Assembly (NCBI GenBank): GCA_017501545.1
Contig: JAFVWS010000003.1
Coordinates: 1 to 53,488, forward strand
Reading direction: 5' to 3'
DNA length: 53,488 nt
Source of the DNA: Clostridia bacterium
Lineage (GTDB): Bacteria; Bacillota; Clostridia; Oscillospirales; CAG-272
Made by a program: the position numbers and the translations under genes. The notes below the pieces were generated by a model. That model was not told the origin of the DNA. It ran no database searches and saw only the letters and a program-made list of their open reading frames with translations. Position 1 is the first letter of the stretch. Each line of letters opens with the position of its first letter. Below are positions 23,430-33,364 of this stretch, in pieces.

Positions 23430-24899
23430 TTAAATAATATTGTAAGCATTTTTTAATGCAGGATACAGGATTTTAAAATTAGCGTATTTTTGATTATACA
23501 TTTCGGTAATTTCAGCCACAGGGTAGGTTATATCCTTTGTTTTAACAAGCTTGCTTGTCGCCTCGCTAACTGATGAATACTCACCACTTGCCACCATAGC
23601 CAAAATAGCTCCACCATATGAAGGACCCTCTTCAATTAAAGGACGCACAACAGGAATACCAAGCACGTTTGCAACTATCTTGCGCCAAACCTCGCTCTTA
23701 GCGCCACCACCACATATCTTAGTTGATTCAATTTTCACTCCACTATTACGTGCAAGCTCAACCGAATCGCGAAGCGCAAATGCAACACCCTCTAAAACAG
23801 CCAAGGTCATTTCCTTTCTTGTGGTTGATGGGCGCATGCCAATGAAGGCACCCTTTGCATTTACGTCGTTGTGAGGGGTTCTTTCGCCCATTAGATATGG
23901 TAAGAAATAAACGTCATTTTTGCCAAGAAGAAGATCAAGCCCGTCCTCCTCATTACGGAAATTAGCAGTGCCAAGAATTTCCTCAACCCACCACTTGTTA
24001 CATGATGCCGCTGAGAGAATACAGCCCATTAGGTGATATTTTCCGTTTGCGTGGCAGAAATTGTGTAAAGCGCCACACTCATTTTTTGTAAATTTATCTT
24101 GAGAAATAAATACAGTTCCACTTGTGCCAAGGGAAATATTGCAGTCGCCACCCTCTGAAATACCAGTTCCGATTGCGGCCCCTGCGTTGTCGCCGGCGCC
24201 AATAGCAATAGTTACCTCGCCAAGACCAAGCTTTGATGCAAGCTCTGGCAAAAGAGTGCCGATTTTTTCGTAAGACTCAAAAAGACGCGGGAGAGTGTCG
24301 ATATTTACACTGCAAATTTCACACATTTTTTCTGACCAGCATCTGTTTTTTACGTCTAAAAGTAGCATACCGCTTGCATCTGAAAAATCAGTTGCAAACA
24401 CACCACTAAGCTTGTAAGCGAGGTAGTCCTTGGGAAGCATAATTTTCTTTATGCGTGCAAAATTTTCTGGCTCATTTTCCTTTACCCAAAGAATTTTTGG
24501 GGCAGTGAAGCCTGCAAAAGCGATATTTGCAGTATATTCCATTAACGCCTCTTGGCCAATAACCTCGTTTAGATATTCAGTTTCCCTTGAGGTTCTACCG
24601 TCGTTCCACAAAATCGCAGGACGGATAACCTCGTCGTTTTCATCAAGAATAACAAGTCCGTGCATCTGACCACCAAAGGAGATGCCCTTAACATTTTCCT
24701 TATCACAACCATCAAGTAGCTCGTAAAGACCATCGATTGTAGCATTATACCAATCATTAGGATTTTGCTCACTCCAACCACTTTGAGGGTAGGAAATAGG
24801 GTATTCACGGCTAACGGATTTTTCAATTGAACCATCGGCACTAACCAAAAGCATCTTAACAGATGAGGTGCCTAAATCTATACCAATATATTTATTCAT
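23430..24899 (-). CDS. xylB: Xylulokinase
   Basis: Phosphorylates D-xylulose to xylulose 5-phosphate, feeding the pentose phosphate pathway. FGGY family, 489 residues from ATG 24899. GIDLGTSSVK near the N terminus is the phosphate-1 loop. GQMHGLV carries the substrate contacts, and GAGDNAGAAIGTG and CGGGAKSEVWRKI are later ATP-binding motifs. The start lies one base after the xylA stop; a TTG at 24908 opens the frame earlier but overlaps xylA. Translation is probably coupled to xylA. Confidence 0.95.
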   Translation of the reverse strand: MNKYIGIDLGTSSVKMLLVSADGSIEKSVSREYPISYPQSGWSEQNPNDWYNATIDGLYELLDGCDKENVKGISFGGQMHGLVILDENDEVIRPAILWNDGRTSRETEYLNEVIGQEALMEYTANIAFAGFTAPKILWVKENEPENFARIKKIMLPKDYLAYKLSGVFATDFSDASGMLLLDVKNRCWSEKMCEICSVNIDTLPRLFESYEKIGTLLPELASKLGLGEVTIAIGAGDNAGAAIGTGISEGGDCNISLGTSGTVFISQDKFTKNECGALHNFCHANGKYHLMGCILSAASCNKWWVEEILGTANFRNEEDGLDLLLGKNDVYFLPYLMGERTPHNDVNAKGAFIGMRPSTTRKEMTLAVLEGVAFALRDSVELARNSGVKIESTKICGGGAKSEVWRKIVANVLGIPVVRPLIEEGPSYGGAILAMVASGEYSSVSEATSKLVKTKDITYPVAEITEMYNQKYANFKILYPALKNAYNII

Positions 24900-24900
24900 A

Positions 24901-26217
24901 TTATCCAAAAAGAACGCTATTTACAATGCTTTCAAGTAGCTCTTGTCTGCCACTGCCTGGTAAGCTTGCGCTACCAAGCTTTTCAGCATATTCGCTAAGC
25001 TCTGTAAGTGTTGTCTCTCCACTAAGAATTTTTTGACCAATTTCTGTATTGTAGTAGCTTGAATATCTTTCCTTCTTAAATTCATCTAAGCGTCCGTCCT
25101 CGATAAGCTCAGCCGCCTTAATAAGACCGAGAGCAAACGTGTCCATACCAAGAATAAAGCCGATGAACATATCCTCATAGGTGTATGAAGGACGACGGTT
25201 CTTCGCGTCAAAGTTAAAGCCACCAGTAAGTCCGCCTGCGTTTAATACCTCAAGCATGCAAAGAGTTGCTGTATAAACGTCAAATGGGAACTCGTCAGTG
25301 TCCCAACCAAGTAGGTAGTCGCCTTGGTTAGCATCAATTGAGCCAAGCATGCCGTTAATAGCGCTGATTCTTAAATCGTGCTCAAAGGTGTGACCCGCTA
25401 AGGTTGCATGGTTAGCCTCAATATTCATCTTGAAGTCCTTATCAAGACCATGCGCCTTTAAAAAGCCGATAGCAGTAGCTGCGTCAAAATCGTATTGATG
25501 CTTCATTGGCTCCTTTGGCTTAGGCTCAATATAGAAATCGCCAGTAAAGCCGATTGAACGTCCATATTCAACAGCCATCTTCATAAGTCTTGCTATGTTG
25601 TCCTGCTCAAACTTAACGTCTGTGTTGAGTAGAGTTTCATAGCCCTCACGTCCACCCCAAAATACGTAGCCACGGCCACCAAGCTTAACAGTTAAGTCAA
25701 GCGCCTTTTTTACCTGTGCTGCAGCAAAAGCAAAAACCTCAGCACTGTTTGATGAGCCTGCACCATTGCAGAAGCGTGGGTTAGAGAACATATTAGCAGT
25801 TCCCCAAAGACACTTAATACCAGTTTGATTCATTTTTTCAAGTATGTAGTCGGAAATTTCGTCAAGACGGCGATTTGTTTCCTTAATATCATCAGCCTCA
25901 GGCACGATGTCAACGTCGTGGAAGCAGAAATATTCAATACCAAGCTTTTGCATAAATTCAAAGCCAGCGTCAACCTTAGCTTTAGCATGCTCCATTGTGC
26001 CACGCTCACAGCCAAAGGACTTGTCAGCAACACCACGGCCAAACATGTCAGTGCCCTCAGCGCAAAGATTATGCCACCAAGCCATAGCAAATGGAAGGTG
26101 CTCACTCATTTTCTTGCCCATAATTACTCTGTCGGCATCGTAATACTTAAAAGCAAATGGATTTTTGCTCTTAGGGCCCTCATATTTAATTTTTTCTACG
26201 TTAAAAATCTCGCTCAT
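24901..26217 (-). CDS. xylA: Xylose isomerase
   Basis: Interconverts D-xylose and D-xylulose with two divalent metals. It is 438 residues, the long class II type. The active-site pair H100 and D103 lies in FCFHDVD. Metal and catalytic residues E231 and K233 lie in YIEPKPKEP, and E267 and H270 in [11 protein letters not shown]. It is the middle gene of the GH31-xylA-xylB set, five bases after the alpha-xylosidase gene. Confidence 0.97.
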   Translation of the reverse strand: MSEIFNVEKIKYEGPKSKNPFAFKYYDADRVIMGKKMSEHLPFAMAWWHNLCAEGTDMFGRGVADKSFGCERGTMEHAKAKVDAGFEFMQKLGIEYFCFHDVDIVPEADDIKETNRRLDEISDYILEKMNQTGIKCLWGTANMFSNPRFCNGAGSSNSAEVFAFAAAQVKKALDLTVKLGGRGYVFWGGREGYETLLNTDVKFEQDNIARLMKMAVEYGRSIGFTGDFYIEPKPKEPMKHQYDFDAATAIGFLKAHGLDKDFKMNIEANHATLAGHTFEHDLRISAINGMLGSIDANQGDYLLGWDTDEFPFDVYTATLCMLEVLNAGGLTGGFNFDAKNRRPSYTYEDMFIGFILGMDTFALGLIKAAELIEDGRLDEFKKERYSSYYNTEIGQKILSGETTLTELSEYAEKLGSASLPGSGRQELLESIVNSVLFG

Positions 26218-26222
26218 TTTAT

Positions 26223-28220
26223 TTATTCTCCTATAAAAATATTTCTCTTTAGTTTTCCGTTTTCCTTTATGAATAAAGGAATTTTATCAAGTGGAGCATC
26301 AGCCGTAACCGTACTGCCACCATCATATTTTTTGCCAGTCCATACATCTACCCATGAATTTCCTTTAGGTAAATATACCTTTCGTGAATATTCATTTTCA
26401 TATATAATAGGCGCAACCAAAAGGTCAGTGCCAAACATATACTCGTCGTCAATTTCCCAAGCGTTCTTATCACTTGAAAAATCGTAAAAGAGAGGACGCA
26501 TAGGTGGAGTGCCACTTTCGTGCGCCTCAGCCATAAGCTCCTTGATGTACGGCTTTAGTCTTTCGCGAATGAATATGTACTTAGTAAAGATTTTTTCGTT
26601 TTCCTCACCATAAGACCAAATTTCATTTGGAGCACCAGTACCACAAATACCAGCACCACTTATAGGCTCCTCGTTCTCCTCGTGCGTTTCGTTCCATGGA
26701 TTACGACAGCCGTGCAAGCGTAAAACAGGGCAGAAGGTTGCATATTCAAACCATCTTGCAATAAGCTTTCTATATTCGGGGTCGTCGTTTGTGCCACCAT
26801 CAAAGCCACCAATATCGGTTGTCCACCAAGGAATGCCACTCATTGCCATGTTAAGACCTGCGCGTACTTGACACCTAAGCGCCTCGTAGGTAGCCATGAC
26901 ATCGCCCGACCAAACAAGCGCACCATATCGTTGCGAGCCAAGCCAAGCACACCTGATTAAATTAAGTATGTTTTCTTGCCCCTCTTTTTTCATTCCTTCA
27001 TAGAAGTTTTGTGCGTATTTTTGTGGATAAATATTGCCGACCTCTAAGCAGTCACCCAAATGATAGGTGTGATTGTCAAAATCATAAAAATCATATTCAG
27101 GCTCAGCCTCGTCAAGCCAAAAAATCTTAATACCCTTGCTATAATAATTCTTTTTTGCCTTGTTCCAAACAAACTCACCAGCCTCTTCGTTGGTGGTATC
27201 ATAGAAGACAGCAGGCGAAACACATTCTGTGTGATTACGTCTACCGTGATGGTTCTTTATTAGGTAGCCCTTTTCTTCCATTTCTTGATAGTTTTCACTA
27301 TCAAACTGAATTGTCGGCCAAACGGAAACCATAAGCTCAGTTCCCATTTCGTTTAATTCCTTCACCATACCATCAGGGTCAGGGAAGTAGTTTAAATCAA
27401 ATTTAAAATCACCTTGATGTGGCCAATGGAAAAAGTCGCAAACTATAACCGAGAGAGGAATACCTCTTTCCTTATAGCCACGCGCCACCTCAAGTAGCTC
27501 ACTCTGTGACCAATAACGAAGCTTTGATTGCCAAAAGCCCATAGCATATTCAGGCATCATAGGTGGCTTGCCAGTCAATGTCATATACCTTTGTAAAATA
27601 TCGCGTGGTGAGCCTTCAATTATTACTAAATAATCAATCTCCTCACCCATTTCAGCCGACCACGTGGTTATATTTGAGCCAAATGAAGCCTCGCCAACTG
27701 ATGGCATATGCCAAATGAAGCCATAGCCAAGACTTGAAATATAGAAAGGAACAGAAGCCTGTGAATTCCTTTGTGCAAGCTCTAAGGTGCAACCCTTTAA
27801 ATCTAAAATAGGCTGTTGGTACTGTCCCATACCGAATATTTTTTCGTCCTTGTTTGCATAAAAGCTAACTTTTATTCTGTATTTGCCATTACCAATGTCA
27901 TTCCACTCATGTCCCTTAACCTTAAGTGGCTTACCTGTGTAATGCTCTTCTAAAAGAAGCTTTCCAGCTTCATTGTAAAAGCAAATTTTACCATTTTTAT
28001 CAATTGTAGCACGTGCAGTGCCATTTATAATCTCAGCTTTATCTTCGTAAATTGAAATATTCGTGCTTACTTCATTTGCAGGCAAAAGAGCATAGTCTCT
28101 TGCTCCAAAACTATTGTCCTTACGTGCCCTCACACGTAGGCAATTCACTCCGTAAGGTTCAATTTTTATATGGTCGTTCTCGTTTTCAAAAACGAGGGAG
28201 TCATATTCTTTAGAAAACAT
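26223..28220 (-). CDS. GH31 alpha-xylosidase, cytoplasmic
   Basis: Glycoside hydrolase family 31 enzyme, 665 residues, without a signal peptide. An N-terminal beta-sandwich precedes the (beta/alpha)8 barrel. The nucleophile is D370 in [11 protein letters not shown] and the acid/base is D440 in [10 protein letters not shown]. The WLD-x-AEPE form is closer to alpha-xylosidases than to the WxDMNE form of alpha-glucosidases. With xylA and xylB directly behind it, the likely substrate is isoprimeverose or short xyloglucan fragments, giving xylose to the isomerase. AGGAGG precedes the start. No transporter is encoded in the cluster. Confidence 0.9.
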   Translation of the reverse strand: MFSKEYDSLVFENENDHIKIEPYGVNCLRVRARKDNSFGARDYALLPANEVSTNISIYEDKAEIINGTARATIDKNGKICFYNEAGKLLLEEHYTGKPLKVKGHEWNDIGNGKYRIKVSFYANKDEKIFGMGQYQQPILDLKGCTLELAQRNSQASVPFYISSLGYGFIWHMPSVGEASFGSNITTWSAEMGEEIDYLVIIEGSPRDILQRYMTLTGKPPMMPEYAMGFWQSKLRYWSQSELLEVARGYKERGIPLSVIVCDFFHWPHQGDFKFDLNYFPDPDGMVKELNEMGTELMVSVWPTIQFDSENYQEMEEKGYLIKNHHGRRNHTECVSPAVFYDTTNEEAGEFVWNKAKKNYYSKGIKIFWLDEAEPEYDFYDFDNHTYHLGDCLEVGNIYPQKYAQNFYEGMKKEGQENILNLIRCAWLGSQRYGALVWSGDVMATYEALRCQVRAGLNMAMSGIPWWTTDIGGFDGGTNDDPEYRKLIARWFEYATFCPVLRLHGCRNPWNETHEENEEPISGAGICGTGAPNEIWSYGEENEKIFTKYIFIRERLKPYIKELMAEAHESGTPPMRPLFYDFSSDKNAWEIDDEYMFGTDLLVAPIIYENEYSRKVYLPKGNSWVDVWTGKKYDGGSTVTADAPLDKIPLFIKENGKLKRNIFIGE

Positions 28221-28250
28221 AGTGAAGCCTCCTGTGCCTTGATTGCTTTT

Positions 28251-28279
28251 ATTATATCACGCATATTATTAAATTTCAA
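28251..28279 (-). promoter_or_regulatory. Promoter of the xylose operon
   Basis: On the minus strand TTGAAA (28279-28274), a 17-bp gap and TATAAT (28256-28251). It lies nearly back to back with the divergent promoter at 28289. I could not find a convincing XylR or cre operator. Confidence 0.8.
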
Positions 28280-28288
28280 GAAAAACTA

Positions 28289-28317
28289 TTGCATTTAATG
28301 GAAAAGTGTGCTAAAAT
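28289..28317 (+). promoter_or_regulatory. Promoter of the DUF6273 lipoprotein gene
   Basis: TTGCAT (28289-28294), a 17-bp gap and TAAAAT (28312-28317), about 55 bases before the start codon. Confidence 0.7.
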
Positions 28318-28375
28318 AATTTATCATAAAATGTCGCTATATGTCTTGTGCGATATATCTAAAAGGAGAATATTA

Positions 28376-29197
28376 ATGAAAAAGAAGATTTTAAGCATTT
28401 TCTTTATAGTGATGTGCTTGTCAATTGTATTCGTTTTGGCTTCATGTGGCAGTGAAGAATATGAGCCAGAGTATATGTATTTCGGAGAGTATCCACAAAC
28501 AATAAAGGCACAGGATGTCACAATAACAGAAAATCAAAATGAAAAAGGCTATTTTTTGGGCAGCGATGGTGAGTATTATGCACAAGTAGTCGCAGCACCA
28601 TGTGATAAAGAAAATTATAAGTTTTCAAATGGAGAAAAAATAGTAGAGGGTGAAACATATTATTTTAAGGTTGAGCCTATAAGATGGAAGATTATAACTA
28701 AAGCTAACGGCACCGCTTTTGTTGTATGTGATACTATATTAGCAAACCAAAGCTTTGACGCCGAGAAAAACGAATACGATAATAGCGATATAAGAGAATG
28801 GCTAAACGAAGAGTTTTACAAGACTGCATTTTCTGAGCCTGAGAAGAATAGTATTAAAAAGACAATTGTAAATGAAGACAGTAAAGAAAGTGATAAAGTC
28901 TTCTTGTTAAGTGACAAGGAGGCTAAAAACGAAGATCTTTTATTTAGCACGAAGGATAAAGAGCAGGAGTATGACGTTTCAAGACAAATGTCAACAAGTG
29001 ATTATGCAAGAGCAACTGGCGTTTGGATGACAATGAATGAGGACTACTATGGTAACGGTTTTTGGTGGTTACGTTCACCAGCTTCTGATAGTGACCAAAA
29101 AGCACAATATATTTATTACGATGGATATATGTTCAGTGGTGGAATTAAATATGATTACATAGGCGTGGTGCCAGCATTAAACATCAATATTGACTAA
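28376..29197 (+). CDS. DUF6273-type lipoprotein
   Basis: It is 273 residues. ATG 28376 follows AAAAGGAG and begins a lipoprotein signal (MKKKILSIFFIVMCLSIVFV, then the lipobox LASC with the cysteine at residue 24). A frame open from 28289 would start inside the promoter. The mature protein has YFGEYPQT near its start, RWKIITKANG in the middle and GFWWLRSPASDS...GVVPALNI at its end. This is the pattern of the DUF6273 domain found in many gut Bacillota surface proteins. Its role is unknown. It is a single gene between its own promoter and terminator. Confidence 0.85.
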   Translation: MKKKILSIFFIVMCLSIVFVLASCGSEEYEPEYMYFGEYPQTIKAQDVTITENQNEKGYFLGSDGEYYAQVVAAPCDKENYKFSNGEKIVEGETYYFKVEPIRWKIITKANGTAFVVCDTILANQSFDAEKNEYDNSDIREWLNEEFYKTAFSEPEKNSIKKTIVNEDSKESDKVFLLSDKEAKNEDLLFSTKDKEQEYDVSRQMSTSDYARATGVWMTMNEDYYGNGFWWLRSPASDSDQKAQYIYYDGYMFSGGIKYDYIGVVPALNINID

Positions 29198-29206
29198 TTT
29201 TGCAAA

Positions 29207-29243
29207 AAACAACGGCAAGAAAAATTCTTGCCGTTGTTTCTAT
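29207..29243 (+). terminator. Terminator of the DUF6273 lipoprotein gene
   Basis: A 15-bp stem (29207-29221 with 29225-29239, core CAACGGCAAGAA/TTCTTGCCGTTG) is followed by a moderately T-rich stretch. Confidence 0.88.
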
Positions 29244-29260
29244 ATTTTTGCGCCCACGTA

Positions 29261-29289
29261 TTGAAAAACGCGTTATAATGTGATATATT
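29261..29289 (+). promoter_or_regulatory. Promoter of the heparinase-like operon
   Basis: TTGAAA (29261-29266), a 17-bp gap and TATATT (29284-29289). A TATAAT at 29274 is too close to pair with this -35 box. Confidence 0.55.
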
Positions 29290-29330
29290 ATATATGAGAT
29301 TTTACTATGCTAAAGCAAGAGGAGAAAATT

Positions 29331-31004
29331 ATGCTTGATTTTGCAAAGGATAAAAAGCTGTGGGAAAACGTAAGAGTCAGTGATGACTTTGCGCGACACC
29401 GTGAGGAGATTTTGGCTAAGTATCAAAAAAGCTTTGATGTTGAGCCTGCACCTCATACCGTAGAGGAAATTTTAGGCAAGGATGACCACGGCAAGTGGGC
29501 ACGTTCATTAAATCAGCTTCAAACCTCGGCACTTTTGTCACTCATTTATCCTGACAATGAAGAGTATTATAACAACCTATTAAAAATCGTTTGGGCATAT
29601 TGTGACACTTACACCTGGGCACCTCTTGGTCACTATAACAGCTACTACAACAGGACCCCGGACGACTACGATATAGGTCTTATTGATATTTTTGCAGCAA
29701 GCATTGCCTTTTCTCTTGCTGAAATCAAAAATCTTTTCAGCGATAGATTTCCTCAGCTAATTAAGGATAGAATCACTGCTGAGCTTCGTCGTAGAACCAT
29801 TGAGCCATTTGTGGAAAGAAAATACTTCTGGGAAAAGCATCCAAATAACTGGTCAAGCGTTTGTGCTGGTGGTGTTGGTGGCGTTCTTATGTACGAGGAC
29901 CCAGAGTTATATATGGCACAGAGGGAGCGTCTTGATTCTGCAATGCAGGTTTATATCGACAGCTACGCTGATGATGGCGTTTGCGTTGAGGGTGCAGCCT
30001 ATTGGGGCTTTGGCTTTGGATTTTTTGTTTCATATGCCTTGCTTCAAAGAGAGCTAACAAATGGAGAATATGACTGGTTTAAAAATGAAAAGGTAAAGAG
30101 AATAGCTACCTTTATTCAAAAAATGCTTCTCCAAACAAACGTTGTTGCACGCTTTAGTGACTGCAACCCAACTGAAAATTATTGGATAGGACTTCCTCAC
30201 ATACTTCGCGATATTTATGGTGACGCAGTTGAAAAGCTACCCAAAACGGCAGGGACAATAATTGCCTATACACACTTTAATTTTTCCCTTCGTTCTATTA
30301 TCTATTATAAGCCCGAATATACGACTGAAAGGGTTAATGAAAACGTTACATATAATATGGAAAGCACAGCATATTTTACTAAGCGTACAAAATACTACGG
30401 CTTTGCAGCAAAGGGTGGTAATAATGGCGAAAGCCATAACCACAACGACGTTGGCTCATTCATCTTAGCAAGAAATGATAAGCAAATTCTTTGCGATATC
30501 GGCGCAGGCGCATATTGTGAGGGCTATCACACAAACAAAAGATATACATTCTTCCATCCATCCTCATTTTCACACAACCTACCATTCTTTGATGGCGTAG
30601 GTCAAGACGGTTATCGTCGTCAAGATGTAAAAATTGACTACAACCAAGAGGAAGAAAGCATATATATGGACTTTACTCGTGGCTATGGTATTGATTATCT
30701 TGAAAAGGCAGAGAGAAAGTTCTATTTTGAGGACTCTAAAATTACTCTTTGTGATAAATTCACAATGAAAAAGGACAGTGTAATTACTGAGCGCTTTGTG
30801 TCATTTATTGAGCCGGTGGTTGATGGCAAAAATGTTATTTTAGATGACCTTGTTCTTTCACCAAAGGACGAAATTTTACCAAAAATCACACTTGAAAGCC
30901 ACCAAGGCCATATAGCTGGAACAATAGACAATGTTTATTGTATTGACTATATTCTGACTGACAAAACAGATTTTACAATTGAATTTATAACACCCAAAAA
31001 TTAA
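29331..31004 (+). CDS. Heparinase II/III-like polysaccharide lyase family protein, cytoplasmic
   Basis: It is 557 residues from ATG 29331, preceded by AAGAGGAG; an upstream ATG at 29307 lies before the ribosome site. An N-terminal alpha-helical toroid (HPNNWSSVCAGGVGGVL near residues 168-184) precedes a beta-sandwich with the family motif ESHNHNDVGSFIL (about residues 370-382). The latter holds the histidines that bind metal and act in catalysis in heparinase II/III proteins. There is no signal peptide, so it would act on imported oligosaccharides. The uronic-acid substrate cannot be told from sequence. It is the first gene of a run with 18, 26 and 10 base gaps to the next three genes. Confidence 0.85.
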   Translation: MLDFAKDKKLWENVRVSDDFARHREEILAKYQKSFDVEPAPHTVEEILGKDDHGKWARSLNQLQTSALLSLIYPDNEEYYNNLLKIVWAYCDTYTWAPLGHYNSYYNRTPDDYDIGLIDIFAASIAFSLAEIKNLFSDRFPQLIKDRITAELRRRTIEPFVERKYFWEKHPNNWSSVCAGGVGGVLMYEDPELYMAQRERLDSAMQVYIDSYADDGVCVEGAAYWGFGFGFFVSYALLQRELTNGEYDWFKNEKVKRIATFIQKMLLQTNVVARFSDCNPTENYWIGLPHILRDIYGDAVEKLPKTAGTIIAYTHFNFSLRSIIYYKPEYTTERVNENVTYNMESTAYFTKRTKYYGFAAKGGNNGESHNHNDVGSFILARNDKQILCDIGAGAYCEGYHTNKRYTFFHPSSFSHNLPFFDGVGQDGYRRQDVKIDYNQEEESIYMDFTRGYGIDYLEKAERKFYFEDSKITLCDKFTMKKDSVITERFVSFIEPVVDGKNVILDDLVLSPKDEILPKITLESHQGHIAGTIDNVYCIDYILTDKTDFTIEFITPKN

Positions 31005-31022
31005 TTTTGATAAGGAGCTATT

Positions 31023-33338
31023 ATGAATACTGCAATATCCGTTGCAATAACTGTGATATTTTTCGCATGCATAGTAATAGGCTTTGTAAGAGGATTTTTT
31101 AAGGGCGCAATAAAAAGTGTAGTCGACGTGGGGGTGGCACTTTTGTGCGCTATCCTTGCATTGCCTATAACTAAAGGAATTACGAGAATACTTGTGTCCT
31201 CAGATATTTTAAATAAAGTAGCAAATAAGCTAATGGAAATTCTTCCATCTGGCGCTGTGACTTATGTGGATTATGTAAAGGACTATCTCGCGGGTGAGTC
31301 AACTGGTGAGGCGACAAAGGAAATTTTGGAGCTTATTGCTTCACTTCCAACAATTCTTTTATCACCAATCGTTTATTTAATAGTGTTTGTGGTATTATGC
31401 GTTATCGGCTTTATTATCGCATCACTAATCAAGCTTCTTGCTTGTCCAAAGCCTAAAAAGCTCGGCTGGAAGATTCTTGGTGGTGCTTTAAGCGCAGGCG
31501 CATATATCGTTGTATTTGCGGTGCTGTTAGTGCCAGTTATCGGCTATTCAAACTTTGCTGGAAATACTGCAGAGCACTGCATTGAGGTTGTCGAGGCATA
31601 TGAGGAAAAAGAGGACGAAAATGCCCGAGCAGAGGCAAAAATGTTAAGCTCTGACGCTAGCCAAGATGAGCCAACAAAGGAAAAAATAGACCTCTCTGGC
31701 TTGAAATCACCACTTAATGCTGTTCAAAAATTTACGGAGCCAATAAACGATAACTTTATTTCAAAAATGGTTTATGCCTTGGGTGGAAGGGGTACGTTTG
31801 AAAACCTGACCACAACTAAGGTAGCAAGAGTTAAATTAAACCTTCAAAAGGAGATTGACGGCTTAATTGATATTTCAGGTGCTGCTGTATGCTTCATTGG
31901 TACTGAGCCAAAGTATTACGATAGTGAGCAAAGCGATGCTGTAAGCGACATAAACTCAGCGCTTGAAAGGTCAGAATATTTGCCACTCTTGCTTTCTAAG
32001 GCTATCTCCTTCGTTGCAAACGAGTATTATCAGGGCAACGATGTATTTGGAATTGAAAAGCCAGATTTTGGAGAGGATTTTAATCCAACCTTCGATAGAG
32101 TTTTGTTTGTCTTAAAGGACACTGATTCAAGCGATATACGCAAGGATATAAAAACCATTTCAAAGATTGCAAATGGCGCACTTGAAACTGGCTTGATTGG
32201 CGAGGTTACCTCGGAGGAAATTGACGTTTGGAAAATTGTTGAAAACGAGGAGCTTCTTGAAATCATATTAGTTGAGCTTTATAACAATGAAAGAACAAGA
32301 AATATGATTCCATACGTAACAAGTGCTATTACAAATTATATGTATGATTTGTACGATGATATAAACGACACCGAAACACAAAAGGACGAATTTGACTATT
32401 CAAAATACAATGAATATCAATTACGCCAAGAGGCGGCTTATATTTCAAGTGCTATCGAGGAAATTCATAGCTTTCTTGATACAATTAACGTTTCCGAGGA
32501 GGAGTTTGACCCTAAAGAGGTTATAATGACTGCAGATTTCGGTGCTCTCGGTAGAGGACTTGAAAATTTACGTCAAAGCATATTTACCGAAAGACTATTT
32601 AAGCTCTTGCTTCACGCAGTGCTTCGCTCTGAGGCGATTACTGAGCTTGGAATTGTTGACCCTATTCTGATTAAAAATGCAGAAGAGGAGGATTCCGACC
32701 TTGAGGGTATGCTTGTTGCAAGACAAAACGTAATGAAGCTTGCAATTGCAATTCAAGAAAAAGAGGACAGCGCCCAAACACGTGACTTAATGGAGCAGGT
32801 AATTGAAAAGCTTATCGCAGGCGATGACGAATCCCTTAGCTCAATTGTAACAAAGGATAACTTAATTTCCCTTGGTATGAAGGAGTCAGAGGCTGAAAGC
32901 ATAGAGGGCATAGTCGGCTCAATGCTTGAGGGCGCAAATAACTGTGAGTTTGAGTCAGAGGCTGAGCAAAAAGAGGAAATTAAAAAGACAGAAGAAATCA
33001 TTTCTGCTGTTGGAAACACAGTGCTTGATAAAAAAGCAGAGAATATGTTTGATGTCGGCAGTGACACAACCTCTGCAACTGGTATGAGCGCACAGGAATT
33101 TGTTGATAGCATAATTGATTCTAAGCTTACCTCAGCTATGATTCAAGGCGCATCAAATGGAGAAGACGGTGAAACCGTTGATGACCCATACAAAATTCAA
33201 AAGGAGCTAAGCTATGCCGATAAAGAATCAATTAGCGAGGCAATAAACAACGATTATGCAAGCGAGGATACTACAGACGAGCAAAGAAAAACGCTCGAGT
33301 CTTTAGCTAACATCTTCGGCGTAACAATAGAAGAATAA
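31023..33338 (+). CDS. CvpA-family membrane protein with very large C-terminal extension
   Basis: It is 771 residues. The first 180 form a CvpA-like membrane module with four spans (about 4-22, 33-50, 108-138 and 151-175) and the typical GFVRGFFKGAIKSVVDVG stretch. About 590 acidic, mostly helical residues follow, rich in E, D, S and K, with no recognised domain. CvpA proteins are usually 160-200 residues long, so this is nearly four times the normal size. The function of CvpA homologs in Bacillota is unclear. It is co-transcribed with the heparinase-like gene and overlaps, by one base, an unused ATG upstream of the aconitase gene. Confidence 0.78.
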   Translation: MNTAISVAITVIFFACIVIGFVRGFFKGAIKSVVDVGVALLCAILALPITKGITRILVSSDILNKVANKLMEILPSGAVTYVDYVKDYLAGESTGEATKEILELIASLPTILLSPIVYLIVFVVLCVIGFIIASLIKLLACPKPKKLGWKILGGALSAGAYIVVFAVLLVPVIGYSNFAGNTAEHCIEVVEAYEEKEDENARAEAKMLSSDASQDEPTKEKIDLSGLKSPLNAVQKFTEPINDNFISKMVYALGGRGTFENLTTTKVARVKLNLQKEIDGLIDISGAAVCFIGTEPKYYDSEQSDAVSDINSALERSEYLPLLLSKAISFVANEYYQGNDVFGIEKPDFGEDFNPTFDRVLFVLKDTDSSDIRKDIKTISKIANGALETGLIGEVTSEEIDVWKIVENEELLEIILVELYNNERTRNMIPYVTSAITNYMYDLYDDINDTETQKDEFDYSKYNEYQLRQEAAYISSAIEEIHSFLDTINVSEEEFDPKEVIMTADFGALGRGLENLRQSIFTERLFKLLLHAVLRSEAITELGIVDPILIKNAEEEDSDLEGMLVARQNVMKLAIAIQEKEDSAQTRDLMEQVIEKLIAGDDESLSSIVTKDNLISLGMKESEAESIEGIVGSMLEGANNCEFESEAEQKEEIKKTEEIISAVGNTVLDKKAENMFDVGSDTTSATGMSAQEFVDSIIDSKLTSAMIQGASNGEDGETVDDPYKIQKELSYADKESISEAINNDYASEDTTDEQRKTLESLANIFGVTIEE

Positions 33339-33364
33339 TGTCCACGGCAAAGGAGAACACAAAA

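Noticed and set aside
25825-26487. 220-residue plus-strand frame across xylA and the GH31 gene
   Set aside because: It lies antisense to two clearly recognised genes and crosses their boundary, with no ribosome site or domain.
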